Source: Actinomycetota bacterium
Lineage (GTDB): Bacteria > Actinomycetota > Actinomycetes > Nanopelagicales > Nanopelagicaceae
DNA length: 32,394 nt
Direction: 5' to 3'
Assembly (NCBI GenBank): GCA_009701305.1
Contig: WLKK01000007.1
Location: forward strand, 1-32,394
The translations under genes and the position numbers were made by a program. The notes beneath the pieces were generated by a model that was given only the letters and a program-made list of their open reading frames with translations, made no database searches and was not told where the DNA came from. Each line of letters opens with the position of its first letter. Position 1 is the stretch's first letter. Below are positions 17,374 to 25,054 of the stretch, piece after piece.

Positions 17374-17478
17374 GGAAAGCGTATAGCAAGTTGATTTTGA
17401 AATGTAAGAAAATCTCACAAAATTGCAAACTACTTTGGGTAACTTTTTTCTTAGAGGCTGTTGTCTCTGATTGTTAAA

Positions 17479-17533
17479 ATCGAACCCACTACACTTCCCT
17501 TAGGTCAAAAGGGTGCTCTATCCAATGAGTTAC
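17479..17533 (-). pseudogene. tRNA remnant (copy A), missing the acceptor 3' side
   Basis: On the minus strand the D-arm (CTCATTGGATAGAG) and the anticodon stem-loop CCCTT-TTGACCT-AAGGG are identical to the fuller copy at 24980-25054. The T-arm is broken and the acceptor 3' strand is lost, so it cannot make a tRNA. Confidence 0.55.
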
Positions 17534-17592
17534 AAAGTTGAAGGCCCTGATAGAAATGGCGGGGTCTTTAACACTTAATCATCGGGTCGGGG

Positions 17593-17615
17593 GTTCGAGT
17601 CCCTCACAACCCACT
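17593..17615 (+). repeat. 23-bp direct repeat of a tRNA 3' end, left copy (attL/attR-like)
   Basis: GTTCGAGTCCC...ACCCACT, the T-loop and acceptor 3' strand of a tRNA, matches 18545-18567 base for base over 23 bp. Here the T-stem is intact (GGGGG with CCCTC) but no 5' half of a tRNA precedes it. With the right copy it brackets the DUF5360/SMR gene pair. Confidence 0.75.
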
Positions 17616-17696
17616 CAGCACGCATAGCAAGTTACTTTGGTAATTACTTCGGGATGTATGTCAGCAGAATCTTAAAACGAAATACCGCCCAAGTAT

Positions 17697-18080
17697 TTAC
17701 TTAATTCTTTTTAGCTTTATCAACACAAATAACCCTGATAAAAATAAGAAAAGATTTGGGATCCACCAGCCAAGATTAAAAAAGCCTTGAATGCTCCAAA
17801 ATACAATCGCCATACCACCTGCCACCATAGTTAAGGTCGCTGAAACAATTAGCAATGTCCAGTTTCCCTTTCCTTTAATGCCAAGAAATCCAGTAATGGA
17901 AGCTGCGATATCTAGCGGAAAGAATGACCAATTCCATGCCTTTACATTCAAGTCATCGTAATTTTGAAAAACCCAGTCATGAGGAATTAGTCCAAATACG
18001 ATTAATCCCCAATAAATAATAAACCCAAAATCTATAGAAATAAGTAAGTTCTTTGTGCCTTTCCCAACAACGTGTTCCAT
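17697..18080 (-). CDS. DUF5360 (YvaD-like) four-helix membrane protein
   Basis: 127 residues with about four hydrophobic segments: 12-31, 50-66, 75-95 and 105-123. The DFGFIIYWGL opening and the N-W-S-FFPLD-x-A-SITG-x-x-G motif fit the DUF5360/YvaD family as I remember it. The function is unknown, but in Bacillus yvaD sits beside the SMR transporter gene yvaE, and the same neighbour occurs here. The start overlaps the SMR stop by one base (TAATG), so the two are translationally coupled and may form a transport unit. Confidence 0.75.
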   Translation of the reverse strand: MEHVVGKGTKNLLISIDFGFIIYWGLIVFGLIPHDWVFQNYDDLNVKAWNWSFFPLDIAASITGFLGIKGKGNWTLLIVSATLTMVAGGMAIVFWSIQGFFNLGWWIPNLFLFLSGLFVLIKLKRIK

Positions 18081-18403
18081 TAGTGAGCTGCTCCACCTAA
18101 ATTCATAATTACAACACCAACAATGATGATAACCATTCCAACAATGTTCATTCTAGAAAGTTGTTGGTTAAAAAATATAACGCCTCCAACAGCTGCTCCA
18201 ATAATTCCTACACCAGACCAGATTGCATATGTAATGCCAACATCTAACTTCTTAAGTGACATTGCCATCAGAGTAAATGCGGTTGCATAGCCAAATAAGA
18301 CGCCGATTGAAGGTAATAACTTACTAAGTCCATCGCTTGCCTTCAAACAAAGCGTGCCTACAATTTCGGCAGCAATTGCAATTGATAATAAAACCCAAGC
18401 CAT
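18080..18403 (-). CDS. SMR-family multidrug/guanidinium-type efflux transporter (YvaE/EmrE-like)
   Basis: 107 residues and four transmembrane helices, the standard SMR size. The proton- and substrate-binding Glu13 is present (SIAIAAEIVGT), followed by CLKASDG. GITYAIWSGVGIIGAA is the signature of the third helix, containing Y-A-x-W-x-G. The helix 4 stretch MNIVGMVIIIVGVVIMNL is intact. SMR proteins work as antiparallel dimers in the inner membrane, exchanging protons for cationic compounds or guanidinium. It is first of a two-gene unit. Only an AT-rich TAATATATT lies about 5-13 bases before ATG, with no Shine-Dalgarno site, which fits a leaderless transcript. The pair is flanked by 23-bp tRNA-end repeats, suggesting it was acquired. 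Confidence 0.92.
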   Translation of the reverse strand: MAWVLLSIAIAAEIVGTLCLKASDGLSKLLPSIGVLFGYATAFTLMAMSLKKLDVGITYAIWSGVGIIGAAVGGVIFFNQQLSRMNIVGMVIIIVGVVIMNLGGAAH

Positions 18404-18491
18404 AGAAATATATTAGCAAAAAAGGGCATCCGCCCATATCTGACCTAAATCTGTTCAATATCTAGCAAATGTCAGACCCATTGACTAATAT

Positions 18492-18565
18492 GGGTTGTGG
18501 ATCAAGATCAATTGAATCCATATGTGGCCCATGAAGGATATGTAGTTCGAGTCCCTCACAACCCA
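18492..18565 (+). pseudogene. tRNA-like relic with intact acceptor stem
   Basis: GGGTTGTG (18492-18499) pairs perfectly over 8 bp with CACAACCC (18557-18564), with a discriminator A at 18565 and overall length 74. The T-loop TTCGAGT is intact, but the T-stem has several mismatches, no normal D-arm is visible and the anticodon region cannot be folded with a 7-base loop. I read it as a decayed or recombined tRNA. Confidence 0.5.
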
Positions 18566-18567
18566 CT
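18545..18567 (+). repeat. 23-bp direct repeat of a tRNA 3' end, right copy
   Basis: Identical to 17593-17615. It forms the 3' part of the tRNA-like relic at 18492-18565. The 929 bp between the two copies contain only the DUF5360/SMR pair and spacer; no integrase gene is present. Confidence 0.75.
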
Positions 18568-18677
18568 TATGTAAGTAAATCCGAGTAACTAAGAAGATGA
18601 TTGCTGTGCCACATGATTGGGCAGTAGATACGAAGTTGTTACAAGCAATGGTTTAGTCATAGATAGCAAAGGGCTAA

Positions 18678-20312
18678 TCAAGACTTAGAGATCGTCACTT
18701 GATCGTGATCGCCTGACTTGGTCAAAGTAATTGAAACTCCATTTGTTACCAGTGTTTCGCCCTCATAAATAATACGATTCGCATCGAACTGAGGTGCATA
18801 TCCGCTTGAGAACGATCCGTGATAAACGGTTGGATTGCTAATGAAGTCTGCAAATCCGCCAGTTTCAACTCGATTACTATCCTTGGCAGTATCTACTTTA
18901 TATACAAGTAATCCATAGAAACCAAATGGTAATCCGGCCCAATCTGTTTGTCCGCTACTCCACTTATCTCGACGGCGTGATTCGATCACAAGTACCTCAT
19001 GCGAAGAAAGTCTTACCATGATTGCCTTAGTGCCAATCTCATCACGCTCTAATGGACTCAATTTGATATTGGCCCTTTCAAGTTTGCCGACTGAAACGCA
19101 ATAGAACTGATCAGGGATCTGCCAATCTAGAATCAATAGATCCCAAGCATCAAGCACTAGCGATGACCCCGCTTGATTAGTCATTAAGTTGAATGGAGAT
19201 CCATCTGATGGTGCGTGTCCAGCCAAACCATGAGGGTGCATATTTTCATGAATGAACCAAGACCAAATCGGCATTTTATTCTGATAGAGCCAAGCCCCAG
19301 TTGCATTAATTTGAACTCCTATATAGCCCTTATTTGTTTGAATTCCACCAAAGGCAGTCATGGCATCCCAAATATTCACAATTTTCTTTGGATAAACGAA
19401 GAAGACTACTTTTAAGTTTGTGTAATCAAAAGAATCTTGAGCACTAGCCATTAGATCTTCTGCGAGTTGAGAGGGAGATCGAAGAGTGCCTACTTTGGCA
19501 CCAGGTAATGGATTTTGCTGAACTGGGCCAGGGTGAATCCACACATACTCACTTGAATCCTTTGAAGCACGTATCCAATTTTTAGAGGTTTGGATTTCAT
19601 AAGTCATTTTGCTGTTACTAAATTGCTTTACCCATTCATTAATCTTCTTTATTTCTGGATCGATGATTTCACTAGGCGATCCAGTTCCAGGCACGTCCGA
19701 AAAATCAATCGGGATGATTGCGACTTTAATATTTCCAGCAATCGGAATACTTGGTGGATAGGCTGCTGATGTGACTGGGTAGGCAATTGCCTGTATTCCA
19801 GGGCTCTTAGTCGCACGCATGTCAGGCGCCCTGCAAGTTTCTAAACCTTCTGGTGACGAAGCTAATCCGGGAGCCGAAGGAATCAAACTCAACTGAAAAA
19901 ACTTAAACCTATTATTTGCAACATATCTGCACTCAAGAATTCCCGAGTTATTTGTTATTTGCTGGCCAACACTAGAACAAGAGTCTCCATCTTTAAACAT
20001 CGGAGTCGGAGTTAATGTTGGAGTTGGCAAAGGTTCTACCGGTGGCTTTGCACAACCAGTAGTTACTGTTGCAGAACAAACTATTGGAGTTGGATTCGGT
20101 GGCAATTTCACAACTGCAACGCCTTTATTCCAAACCAACTTCTTTTCTGACTTAATGCAGGTATAGGTCTTATTTTGATAAGTAACCTTTTGCTTATTGA
20201 CTTTGCATATGGATCCAGGAGTTACCTTTTGCGCTGAAACGGCAGTTATTGGAATCAAAGTAATTGCCAGGGCAACTAGAAATCCTTTGGCGACACTCCC
20301 CCTGATGTGCAT
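18678..20312 (-). CDS. Secreted M6-like zinc metalloprotease
   Basis: The frame is open from a GTG at 20348 (556 codons), but the ATG at 20312 gives a clean signal peptide (MHIRGSVAKGFLVALAITL..., cleavage near VSA-Q), so I prefer it. The mature N-terminus has a small two-cysteine module (ICKVNKQKVTYQNKTYTC...KLVWNKG), then a Pro/Thr-rich linker. The peptidase part has HENMHPHGLAGH near residues 354-365 (zinc-binding HExxH plus downstream His), FNLMTN and LDAWDLLILDWQ, which is the order seen in M6 (immune inhibitor A-like) proteins. It probably degrades extracellular protein. The extra His in HPHGLAGH, rather than the usual GLPD/H, makes the third zinc ligand uncertain. Neither start has a good ribosome site. 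Confidence 0.7.
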   Translation of the reverse strand: MHIRGSVAKGFLVALAITLIPITAVSAQKVTPGSICKVNKQKVTYQNKTYTCIKSEKKLVWNKGVAVVKLPPNPTPIVCSATVTTGCAKPPVEPLPTPTLTPTPMFKDGDSCSSVGQQITNNSGILECRYVANNRFKFFQLSLIPSAPGLASSPEGLETCRAPDMRATKSPGIQAIAYPVTSAAYPPSIPIAGNIKVAIIPIDFSDVPGTGSPSEIIDPEIKKINEWVKQFSNSKMTYEIQTSKNWIRASKDSSEYVWIHPGPVQQNPLPGAKVGTLRSPSQLAEDLMASAQDSFDYTNLKVVFFVYPKKIVNIWDAMTAFGGIQTNKGYIGVQINATGAWLYQNKMPIWSWFIHENMHPHGLAGHAPSDGSPFNLMTNQAGSSLVLDAWDLLILDWQIPDQFYCVSVGKLERANIKLSPLERDEIGTKAIMVRLSSHEVLVIESRRRDKWSSGQTDWAGLPFGFYGLLVYKVDTAKDSNRVETGGFADFISNPTVYHGSFSSGYAPQFDANRIIYEGETLVTNGVSITLTKSGDHDQVTISKS

Positions 20313-20459
20313 TCTCAAAGGGTAACGGGGAGACCAGGTCTTGACCACAAGATTGTCGATCTTCAGGGTGCGGCTTTGAAGGTTATCGAGATGCCATGAG
20401 TGGATTTATCTTTTAGTATTTGAGGCAACACTCTTGAATCGAATTAAGGATTATCTTCG

Positions 20460-21644
20460 GTGAAAATTATTGATCTCGGCGCTGATTTAGAAAGCATTGT
20501 TGCGCAGGAGTTTAAATCCTTGCATTCAGGTGGTGGGCGAAGTTCAATTCAGGGTGGCCAAAGTGCTGCAGATAGCGCGCTTGCTCAGTTGAATATTGCA
20601 GGTTATGCAAAGGATCGATCAGAAGTATGGCCCCGTGAGGCACGAGGGGCTTCAGTGCTATCTCCTTACATTCGTCATAACTTGTTGCCTTTGCAAAGAG
20701 TCTGGGATCACGTGGCTAAGGCGCCGTTTTCAGATCGTGAAAAATATCGTGATGAATTGTTATGGCAAGAGTATGCGCGCCATCTATATGCTCGAATCGG
20801 CACACGACTATTTAGCAATCTGCGTTTTGAACAAATCTGGGATAAGCCAGGTAACGGTTGGCCGGAAGGTATGGCCTGTGTTGATTTTGCTACAAATGAA
20901 CTAGTCGAAGATGGCTGGTTAGTTAATCAAACCCGGATGTGGTTGGCCTCGCACTGGACGGTACGTAATGAGTTTGGTTGGTTGCATGGTCAAGAAGAGA
21001 TGTATCGCCACTTACTTGATGGCTCGCGGGCGGCAAATCTTTTAGGTTGGCAATGGACTGTTGGAACCGGTACCGGCAAGCCCTATGGCTTTGCGCGTTG
21101 GCAAGTACAAAAGCGTGCGCCAGAACTTTGTGGTGGGTGTGCACTGAAAAGTAAGTGCCCGATTCAGGAATTTCCGGATGAGGTTTCCTTAGATGCGGCT
21201 CCTCATGAAGCGCTACTTTTGGCTGACCCAGATCTTGCGGCAACTACTGGGCCAATTATAGTTAAAGAAAATAAAACACCTGCGATGGTTTTGTTAACGG
21301 TGGATTCATTAGGAGATGCAGACCCAGCGTTGGTGGCGAATCCAAAATTACCGGTGGCTTTTGTCTTTAATGAAAATGCACTGGCAAAACTGCAGCTATC
21401 TTCAAAGCGGATTTATTTTTATCTGGAAACTTTGCAGGATTTAGCGACCCGGCGAAACTTAACGGTTTATCTCGGTGATCCCTATGAGTTTGCGCGGCAG
21501 AATTCTGTAGCGATTACTTATGCGCCAGTTCCGAGTTTTGCTAAATTCAAAGATTTAGCGCAGATTCATCCATTCCCTTGGTTGAAATCACCACATCCGC
21601 TTTCGGTTCGATCCTTTAGCGCTTGGCGAGGGAAATTAAAATAA
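20460..21644 (+). CDS. Photolyase/cryptochrome-related flavoprotein with reversed domain order
   Basis: 394 residues, GTG start nine bases after AAGGA. Residues about 60-220 match the photolyase FAD-binding domain: SPYIRHNLL, ELLWQEYARHLY, GWPEG...VDFATNEL, NQTRMWLASHW and LLDGSRAANLLGWQWTVGTG. Next comes a cysteine knot CGGCALKSKCP; with one Cys at about 139 there are four Cys in total, which might hold a cluster. The last roughly 120 residues (MVLLTVDSLGDADPALVAN, VAFVFNE, RIYFYLETLQDLATRRNL, VYLGDP) look like the alpha/beta antenna domain that normally comes first in photolyases. If real, the order is FAD domain then antenna domain, a permuted enzyme. It could repair UV lesions or sense light. 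The FAD part is firm; the permutation is inferred by eye. Confidence 0.8.
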   Translation: MKIIDLGADLESIVAQEFKSLHSGGGRSSIQGGQSAADSALAQLNIAGYAKDRSEVWPREARGASVLSPYIRHNLLPLQRVWDHVAKAPFSDREKYRDELLWQEYARHLYARIGTRLFSNLRFEQIWDKPGNGWPEGMACVDFATNELVEDGWLVNQTRMWLASHWTVRNEFGWLHGQEEMYRHLLDGSRAANLLGWQWTVGTGTGKPYGFARWQVQKRAPELCGGCALKSKCPIQEFPDEVSLDAAPHEALLLADPDLAATTGPIIVKENKTPAMVLLTVDSLGDADPALVANPKLPVAFVFNENALAKLQLSSKRIYFYLETLQDLATRRNLTVYLGDPYEFARQNSVAITYAPVPSFAKFKDLAQIHPFPWLKSPHPLSVRSFSAWRGKLK

Positions 21645-21768
21645 TTTATAACTCGTGGAGCTATTTACTCTTAAGCACTGTTACTTGGCTAAGTGAATGG
21701 CTGACAAGTATTACAAAATATATCTATATGTGCTCATAAAGAAAAGATTTTGTATGCATGATTAGACA

Positions 21769-23016
21769 TCAACAACTACCAATGTTTTTGAACTGCCTAA
21801 TTTCAAAAGCAGGCACAGAAGTTTTACCACCAATTGTTGTGTAAGTGACACCGCCTGTAACTGTCACCTTTGCGATAAATGCGGATTTTTCACTGAGTTT
21901 AAGTAGGCTTTTTGATGAACCGGTAAAAATTGCGTTTATTCCATTCGAGAAGTACGACTGCTCCTGAACCGGCGAGGCATAGCCACGAAACTTAGATCCG
22001 CCTGTGTTCGCATCAAACTGAGCGACACAAGCGTAAACGATGTAATTTTTATTTTTTTGAGTTTTTGGCATTCGTGTTAATGTATTCCAAGCTACATCGT
22101 CCGGGACGAGAAAGTTTATCTTTTTATACCCTGATGGACACGTTGCGCCAGCTGCAACCGTTTTCGATGTGTTTCCTTTTGCGCAATATTCTCCCATCGA
22201 ATTAGCTTTTGCAATCGCCTCGTTCTTCTTGGAAGCTAAGGGGAAAGCGGTTTTTTCTGACAAGGCTAATTTTCCGGTTTTAGACTCAAAGCTAACGGTG
22301 GTTACAAAATTATATGGAGCAACAGTCCCTGCTAAAGAATAGGCACATAGTTGAATTCCATCTTTTTGCAAACCATTTTCTAAGCCGTATTGAGTTGCTG
22401 TCGCAACTTCTTTGCCCGCTGAGTCCACTATCGAAAAGAGGACGGTAGATATTTCCGAGTACGGATCCATTACATTAAATTGAAACTCGGTGTCGGTACA
22501 CTCTTGAGGAAAAGGAATCAACTCAAATTTTGTAACTATCGAAATATATCCGCTTGAAGTTGTTGGGCGCTTTGGGAAGCTAGAGGCTGGGATTGTTATC
22601 GAGACAACCGCGTCTTTTTGTTTTGAGCCGAATTCACGCAAGACTTTTACAGTCCCCTTAAAATCCCGAGTTAAATCTATTCCAACAAAGTCTGAACCTC
22701 GAATATAGTCCCAGAACTCAATTGTTCCGTTCACCCCAGAAGAATATCCAGAATCGTTCACTAATTCTTTTCCATTTGCATCGAGTAAATTGAACTCAGC
22801 GTAATCCCCTGAACCGATCATGTTTCCATTAATTCCTTTGAGAGTGAAGCTCCACTTTTTATCGATAAGTGTTTGAGCAAAATCGGGATAGTCAATTGCC
22901 CAATTACCCCCGGTTGCAGTTCCGCTAGCAAAAGCAGACTTAACTTGCAAAGCATTCAAAGGTACCGCGACTATTGAAAAAATTAAGACAAAAAGGGCTA
23001 TAGAATTTTTTCGCAT
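21769..23016 (-). CDS. Secreted protein of unknown function with a two-cysteine CPSGYKK motif
   Basis: 415 residues. A signal peptide (RKNSIALFVLIFSIVAVPL..., cleavage near AFA-S) is clear. Most of the mature protein is beta-rich, with repeated Ig-like spacing (SFTLKG...GSGDYAEFNL, and later PYNFVTTVSFES), but I recognise no family. Around residues 280-305 is CAKGNTSKTVAAGATCPSGYKK, a relaxed form of the motif that ends the proteins at 23639-24871 and 25855-27651. Here it is internal, followed by about 110 residues with a YVACV...YASP-like stretch. The gene is divergent from the DoxX-like gene across about 155 bp that must hold both promoters. Likely periplasmic or surface-associated. Confidence 0.65.
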   Translation of the reverse strand: MRKNSIALFVLIFSIVAVPLNALQVKSAFASGTATGGNWAIDYPDFAQTLIDKKWSFTLKGINGNMIGSGDYAEFNLLDANGKELVNDSGYSSGVNGTIEFWDYIRGSDFVGIDLTRDFKGTVKVLREFGSKQKDAVVSITIPASSFPKRPTTSSGYISIVTKFELIPFPQECTDTEFQFNVMDPYSEISTVLFSIVDSAGKEVATATQYGLENGLQKDGIQLCAYSLAGTVAPYNFVTTVSFESKTGKLALSEKTAFPLASKKNEAIAKANSMGEYCAKGNTSKTVAAGATCPSGYKKINFLVPDDVAWNTLTRMPKTQKNKNYIVYACVAQFDANTGGSKFRGYASPVQEQSYFSNGINAIFTGSSKSLLKLSEKSAFIAKVTVTGGVTYTTIGGKTSVPAFEIRQFKNIGSC

Positions 23017-23173
23017 TTAGTACCTCTCTTCACCCTATGAGCGCATCTTAATTTAATCAGAGCTGGTTTTCTCCAAATAAGGTGAGATTCTCTTATAAGC
23101 CCAAATCGGATTAGCTCTGACGCGAAGGTGCCTCTTGATACAGAGTTTTTGGTGTGTGTGAGATGCTTTTCCC

Positions 23174-23632
23174 ATGAGTACATCCACTCCAGCACAGGAC
23201 AAAGTAGGCCGAGGCATGTTGATCATGCTGCTGATTACTGGGGCTGGTCACTTCATTGTTCCGGGGCCGGTTGATCAACTTGTTCCCGCATTTTTGCCAG
23301 GTGAGCCCAGGCTTTGGACCTATTTAAGTGGTGTGGCCGAGGTTGTTATCGCGTTAATGCTTCTTGCTCCCCTTGGTAAAAGGATTGCTGGAAAATCAAT
23401 TCGATTGTGGGGTGCATACAGTGCCTTTGCGCTCTTCATCGCAGTCTTTCCGGCCAATATCAATATGGCGATCCAGTGGAGTTCACGGGATATGCCAGAA
23501 CCACTACTTGCGTATGTGCGGCTGCCTTTGCAATTTGGACTTTTCTATTGGGCATGGGCACTGGCTAAAGATATAAAGATTAAGAGCGATGCTGTAATGC
23601 GCGGGCATAAAAACATGGTTCAAGAACAGTAA
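23174..23632 (+). CDS. DoxX-like small membrane protein
   Basis: 152 residues with four hydrophobic segments, about 15-32, 48-65, 78-95 and 116-133. GHFIVPGPVDQLVPAFLP, YLSGVAEVVIALMLL, FPANINMAIQW and RLPLQFGLFYWAW are characteristic of the DoxX/DoxD-like family, whose members sit in the inner membrane and are linked to redox or thiol stress in some actinobacteria. The true activity here is unknown. The next gene starts 6 bp after the stop, so the two may be co-transcribed although they look functionally unrelated. No strong ribosome site precedes the ATG. Confidence 0.8.
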   Translation: MSTSTPAQDKVGRGMLIMLLITGAGHFIVPGPVDQLVPAFLPGEPRLWTYLSGVAEVVIALMLLAPLGKRIAGKSIRLWGAYSAFALFIAVFPANINMAIQWSSRDMPEPLLAYVRLPLQFGLFYWAWALAKDIKIKSDAVMRGHKNMVQEQ

Positions 23633-23638
23633 TCGAAA

Positions 23639-24871
23639 ATGAAATTAAGAGTAGTTGCGCTCCTACTACTTATTTCACTCCTGAGTGGATCTTTACTTGC
23701 CCCAGTTAGTGCAGCCGATTCTTTCCCGATGCCACCACAACCTAAATGGTGGGCTCAGAGTGGTTTGACTGATGTGCGGTACGGAATTTGGTTGCCGTGT
23801 AACGCCGAATGGGGAATCAGTAACGATTGCGTTCAAGGAATTAATCTCTACAAATTAGATGGCAGTGCAGCTGGTCCACTCACCTATCAACCACTCAAAG
23901 GTTTCGAGCCAAGCAAGGCGGTTCAAGAATGGGTGATAACCCAAACACCTGGTGGTGAGGCAATCGAAAATTCTGCTCGCGTAAAAGATTTGATGGATTC
24001 GATTGGTCATTGGAAACTACCAGATGGAATAACTAATACTGATGGCACTAACTTAATTAACTCCTACATCCACTTGATGCTGAATAGTTTGCAAATCAAC
24101 ACAACTGGTTACGATCAAGATAAAAGTTCGCTCCCCGAAGGTTATTACTTTGAATTTCAAATCAAGAGCAGCAAGTTTTCCAAAAGCGTCAAATGGGTGT
24201 TGTCTAATGTGCGCGATCCACAAATTAGTATCTCTGGTGATCTGATCACAGTAAAAGGAGTCCCCGAAAATAGTCCCTCCGCAAAGTTCGGAGATCAAGT
24301 CTGTGAATCAAATCTTCTTCGGGCAAAAACAACCCAACGCAATATTGCCATCAATCTGATTTATAGTGATGCAGGCAATAAGACCACAGATACTCGTCCC
24401 GATGATGTAATTCTGGGTACTAATGGTTGGTGGTGCCTTAGTGATTTCCGCTTTGATCGTGAGAGCCAGCAAATCATTGTCAAAGTTGGTAACGCTCACT
24501 TCGATGAATTTGGCAACGAAATCCAAGGTTGGATGGAGTTGAAAGTAAAAGGCAAGCGCGCCCGCGAATGGTGGGGCATCGACCCTGCGATCGCTGCAGG
24601 CTATGCAAAAGTTCAGATTTCCTATCAAGATGGAAGCTCAAAGATTGCAACTGTAACTTCGGTTTATGATCCCAAAAATGATTGGATCAATCTACGCGCA
24701 TATGGATTTACTTACTCCTCACCGCAATTAGCGATCAGCTTTAAAATGCCCAAGCAGACCCCCAAAATAGTTGAACCAAAGAAGACGACTATTACATGTA
24801 TGAAAGGTAAATCTTCCAAGAAGGTCAGTGGCATAAAGCCTAAATGCCCTAGTGGATACAAGAAGAAGTAA
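23639..24871 (+). CDS. Secreted protein of unknown function with a C-terminal CMKGK...CPSGYKKK tag
   Basis: 410 residues with a signal peptide (MKLRVVALLLLISLLSGSLL..., cleavage near VSA-A). The body carries WWAQSGLTDVRYGIWLPCN and repeated Trp/Tyr-rich beta strands (WVLSNVRDPQISISGDLITV; KVQISYQDGSS...ATVTSVYDPKNDWINLRA). It shares the same logic as the 598-residue protein at 25855-27651: both end in a K-x-[ST]-ITC-[MI]-KGK...PKCP-[SA]-G-[YF]-K segment after a strand containing EKNGWL/PKNDWI. The two are therefore probably paralogues of one secreted family. No catalytic motif is evident. It follows the DoxX-like gene by 6 bp. Confidence 0.7.
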   Translation: MKLRVVALLLLISLLSGSLLAPVSAADSFPMPPQPKWWAQSGLTDVRYGIWLPCNAEWGISNDCVQGINLYKLDGSAAGPLTYQPLKGFEPSKAVQEWVITQTPGGEAIENSARVKDLMDSIGHWKLPDGITNTDGTNLINSYIHLMLNSLQINTTGYDQDKSSLPEGYYFEFQIKSSKFSKSVKWVLSNVRDPQISISGDLITVKGVPENSPSAKFGDQVCESNLLRAKTTQRNIAINLIYSDAGNKTTDTRPDDVILGTNGWWCLSDFRFDRESQQIIVKVGNAHFDEFGNEIQGWMELKVKGKRAREWWGIDPAIAAGYAKVQISYQDGSSKIATVTSVYDPKNDWINLRAYGFTYSSPQLAISFKMPKQTPKIVEPKKTTITCMKGKSSKKVSGIKPKCPSGYKKK

Positions 24872-24938
24872 GTACCATTTCTGAAATCTTCTTGACTCTT
24901 AGTTAAGAGTTAAAAATTACGAAGAGTAATAAAAGCAG

Positions 24939-24970
24939 AGTGGCCTCACGCGACGAACCGTGAGGCCACT
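24939..24970 (-). terminator. Hairpin terminator downstream of the tRNA-like gene
   Basis: AGTGGCCTCACG (24939-24950) pairs with CGTGAGGCCACT (24959-24970), a 12-bp stem with an 8-nt loop. On the minus strand it is followed by CTGCTTTTATTA, and it lies 9 bp past the end of the tRNA-like gene, so it most likely terminates that minus-strand transcript. It could also limit read-through from the gene ending at 24871. Confidence 0.75.
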
Positions 24971-24979
24971 TAGTGTGCG

Positions 24980-25054
24980 TACCACTGGCGGGAATCGAAC
25001 CCGTTACACTTCCCTTAGGTCAAAAGGGTGCTCTATCCAATGAGCTACAGAAAT
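24980..25054 (-). tRNA. tRNA-like gene, divergent; anticodon loop reads GAC (Val) if functional
   Basis: 75 nt on the minus strand. The D-arm GCTC-ATTGGATA-GAGC, the anticodon stem CCCTT/AAGGG with 7-base loop TTGACCT and the T-loop TTCGATT with a 4-bp stem are all present. Faults: the acceptor stem has one mismatch and two G-U pairs, the outer T-stem pair is A-C, the variable loop is 7 nt, and position 37 is C, where a purine is the rule. CCA is not encoded (CGC follows the discriminator A). It has its own flanking terminators. It may be a diverged functional tRNA or an early pseudogene. Two more decayed copies exist at 17479-17533 and 25535-25592. Confidence 0.45.

Larger units (their letters stand above)
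17053..17570 (+). repeat. Repeated element, copy A (leader, 31-codon gene, antisense hairpins, tRNA remnant, terminator remnant)
   Basis: About 520 bp that recurs at 25108-25625 (copy B), offset 8055 bp through the leader and small gene, and partly at 25634-25862 (copy C). By eye, copies A and B differ at only about four positions over 17090-17305 but at roughly twenty over the last 130 bp, which holds the tRNA debris. The conserved core is therefore the leader plus small gene plus the downstream hairpins. No transposase, terminal inverted repeat or target duplication was found. Confidence 0.9.
17306..17696. other. Non-coding stretch: tail of copy A, tRNA fragments, spacer
   Basis: No open reading frame of note. 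It holds the antisense hairpins, a tRNA fragment (17479-17533, minus), a decayed hairpin (17541-17569) matching the intact terminator at 25055-25084, and the 3' half of another tRNA (about 17586-17615, plus). The rest is spacer before the convergent stop of the DUF5360 gene. Confidence 0.6.

Noticed and set aside
17053-17570. Insertion sequence or MITE
   Set aside because: No transposase, terminal inverted repeats or target-site duplication was found at the ends of the copies, and tRNA/terminator fragments form part of the unit.
18404-18440. Hairpin GGGC-GGAT-GCCC plus T-run upstream of the SMR gene as a terminator or riboswitch
   Set aside because: The stem is only 4 bp and no aptamer-like conserved core is visible, so neither call is supported.
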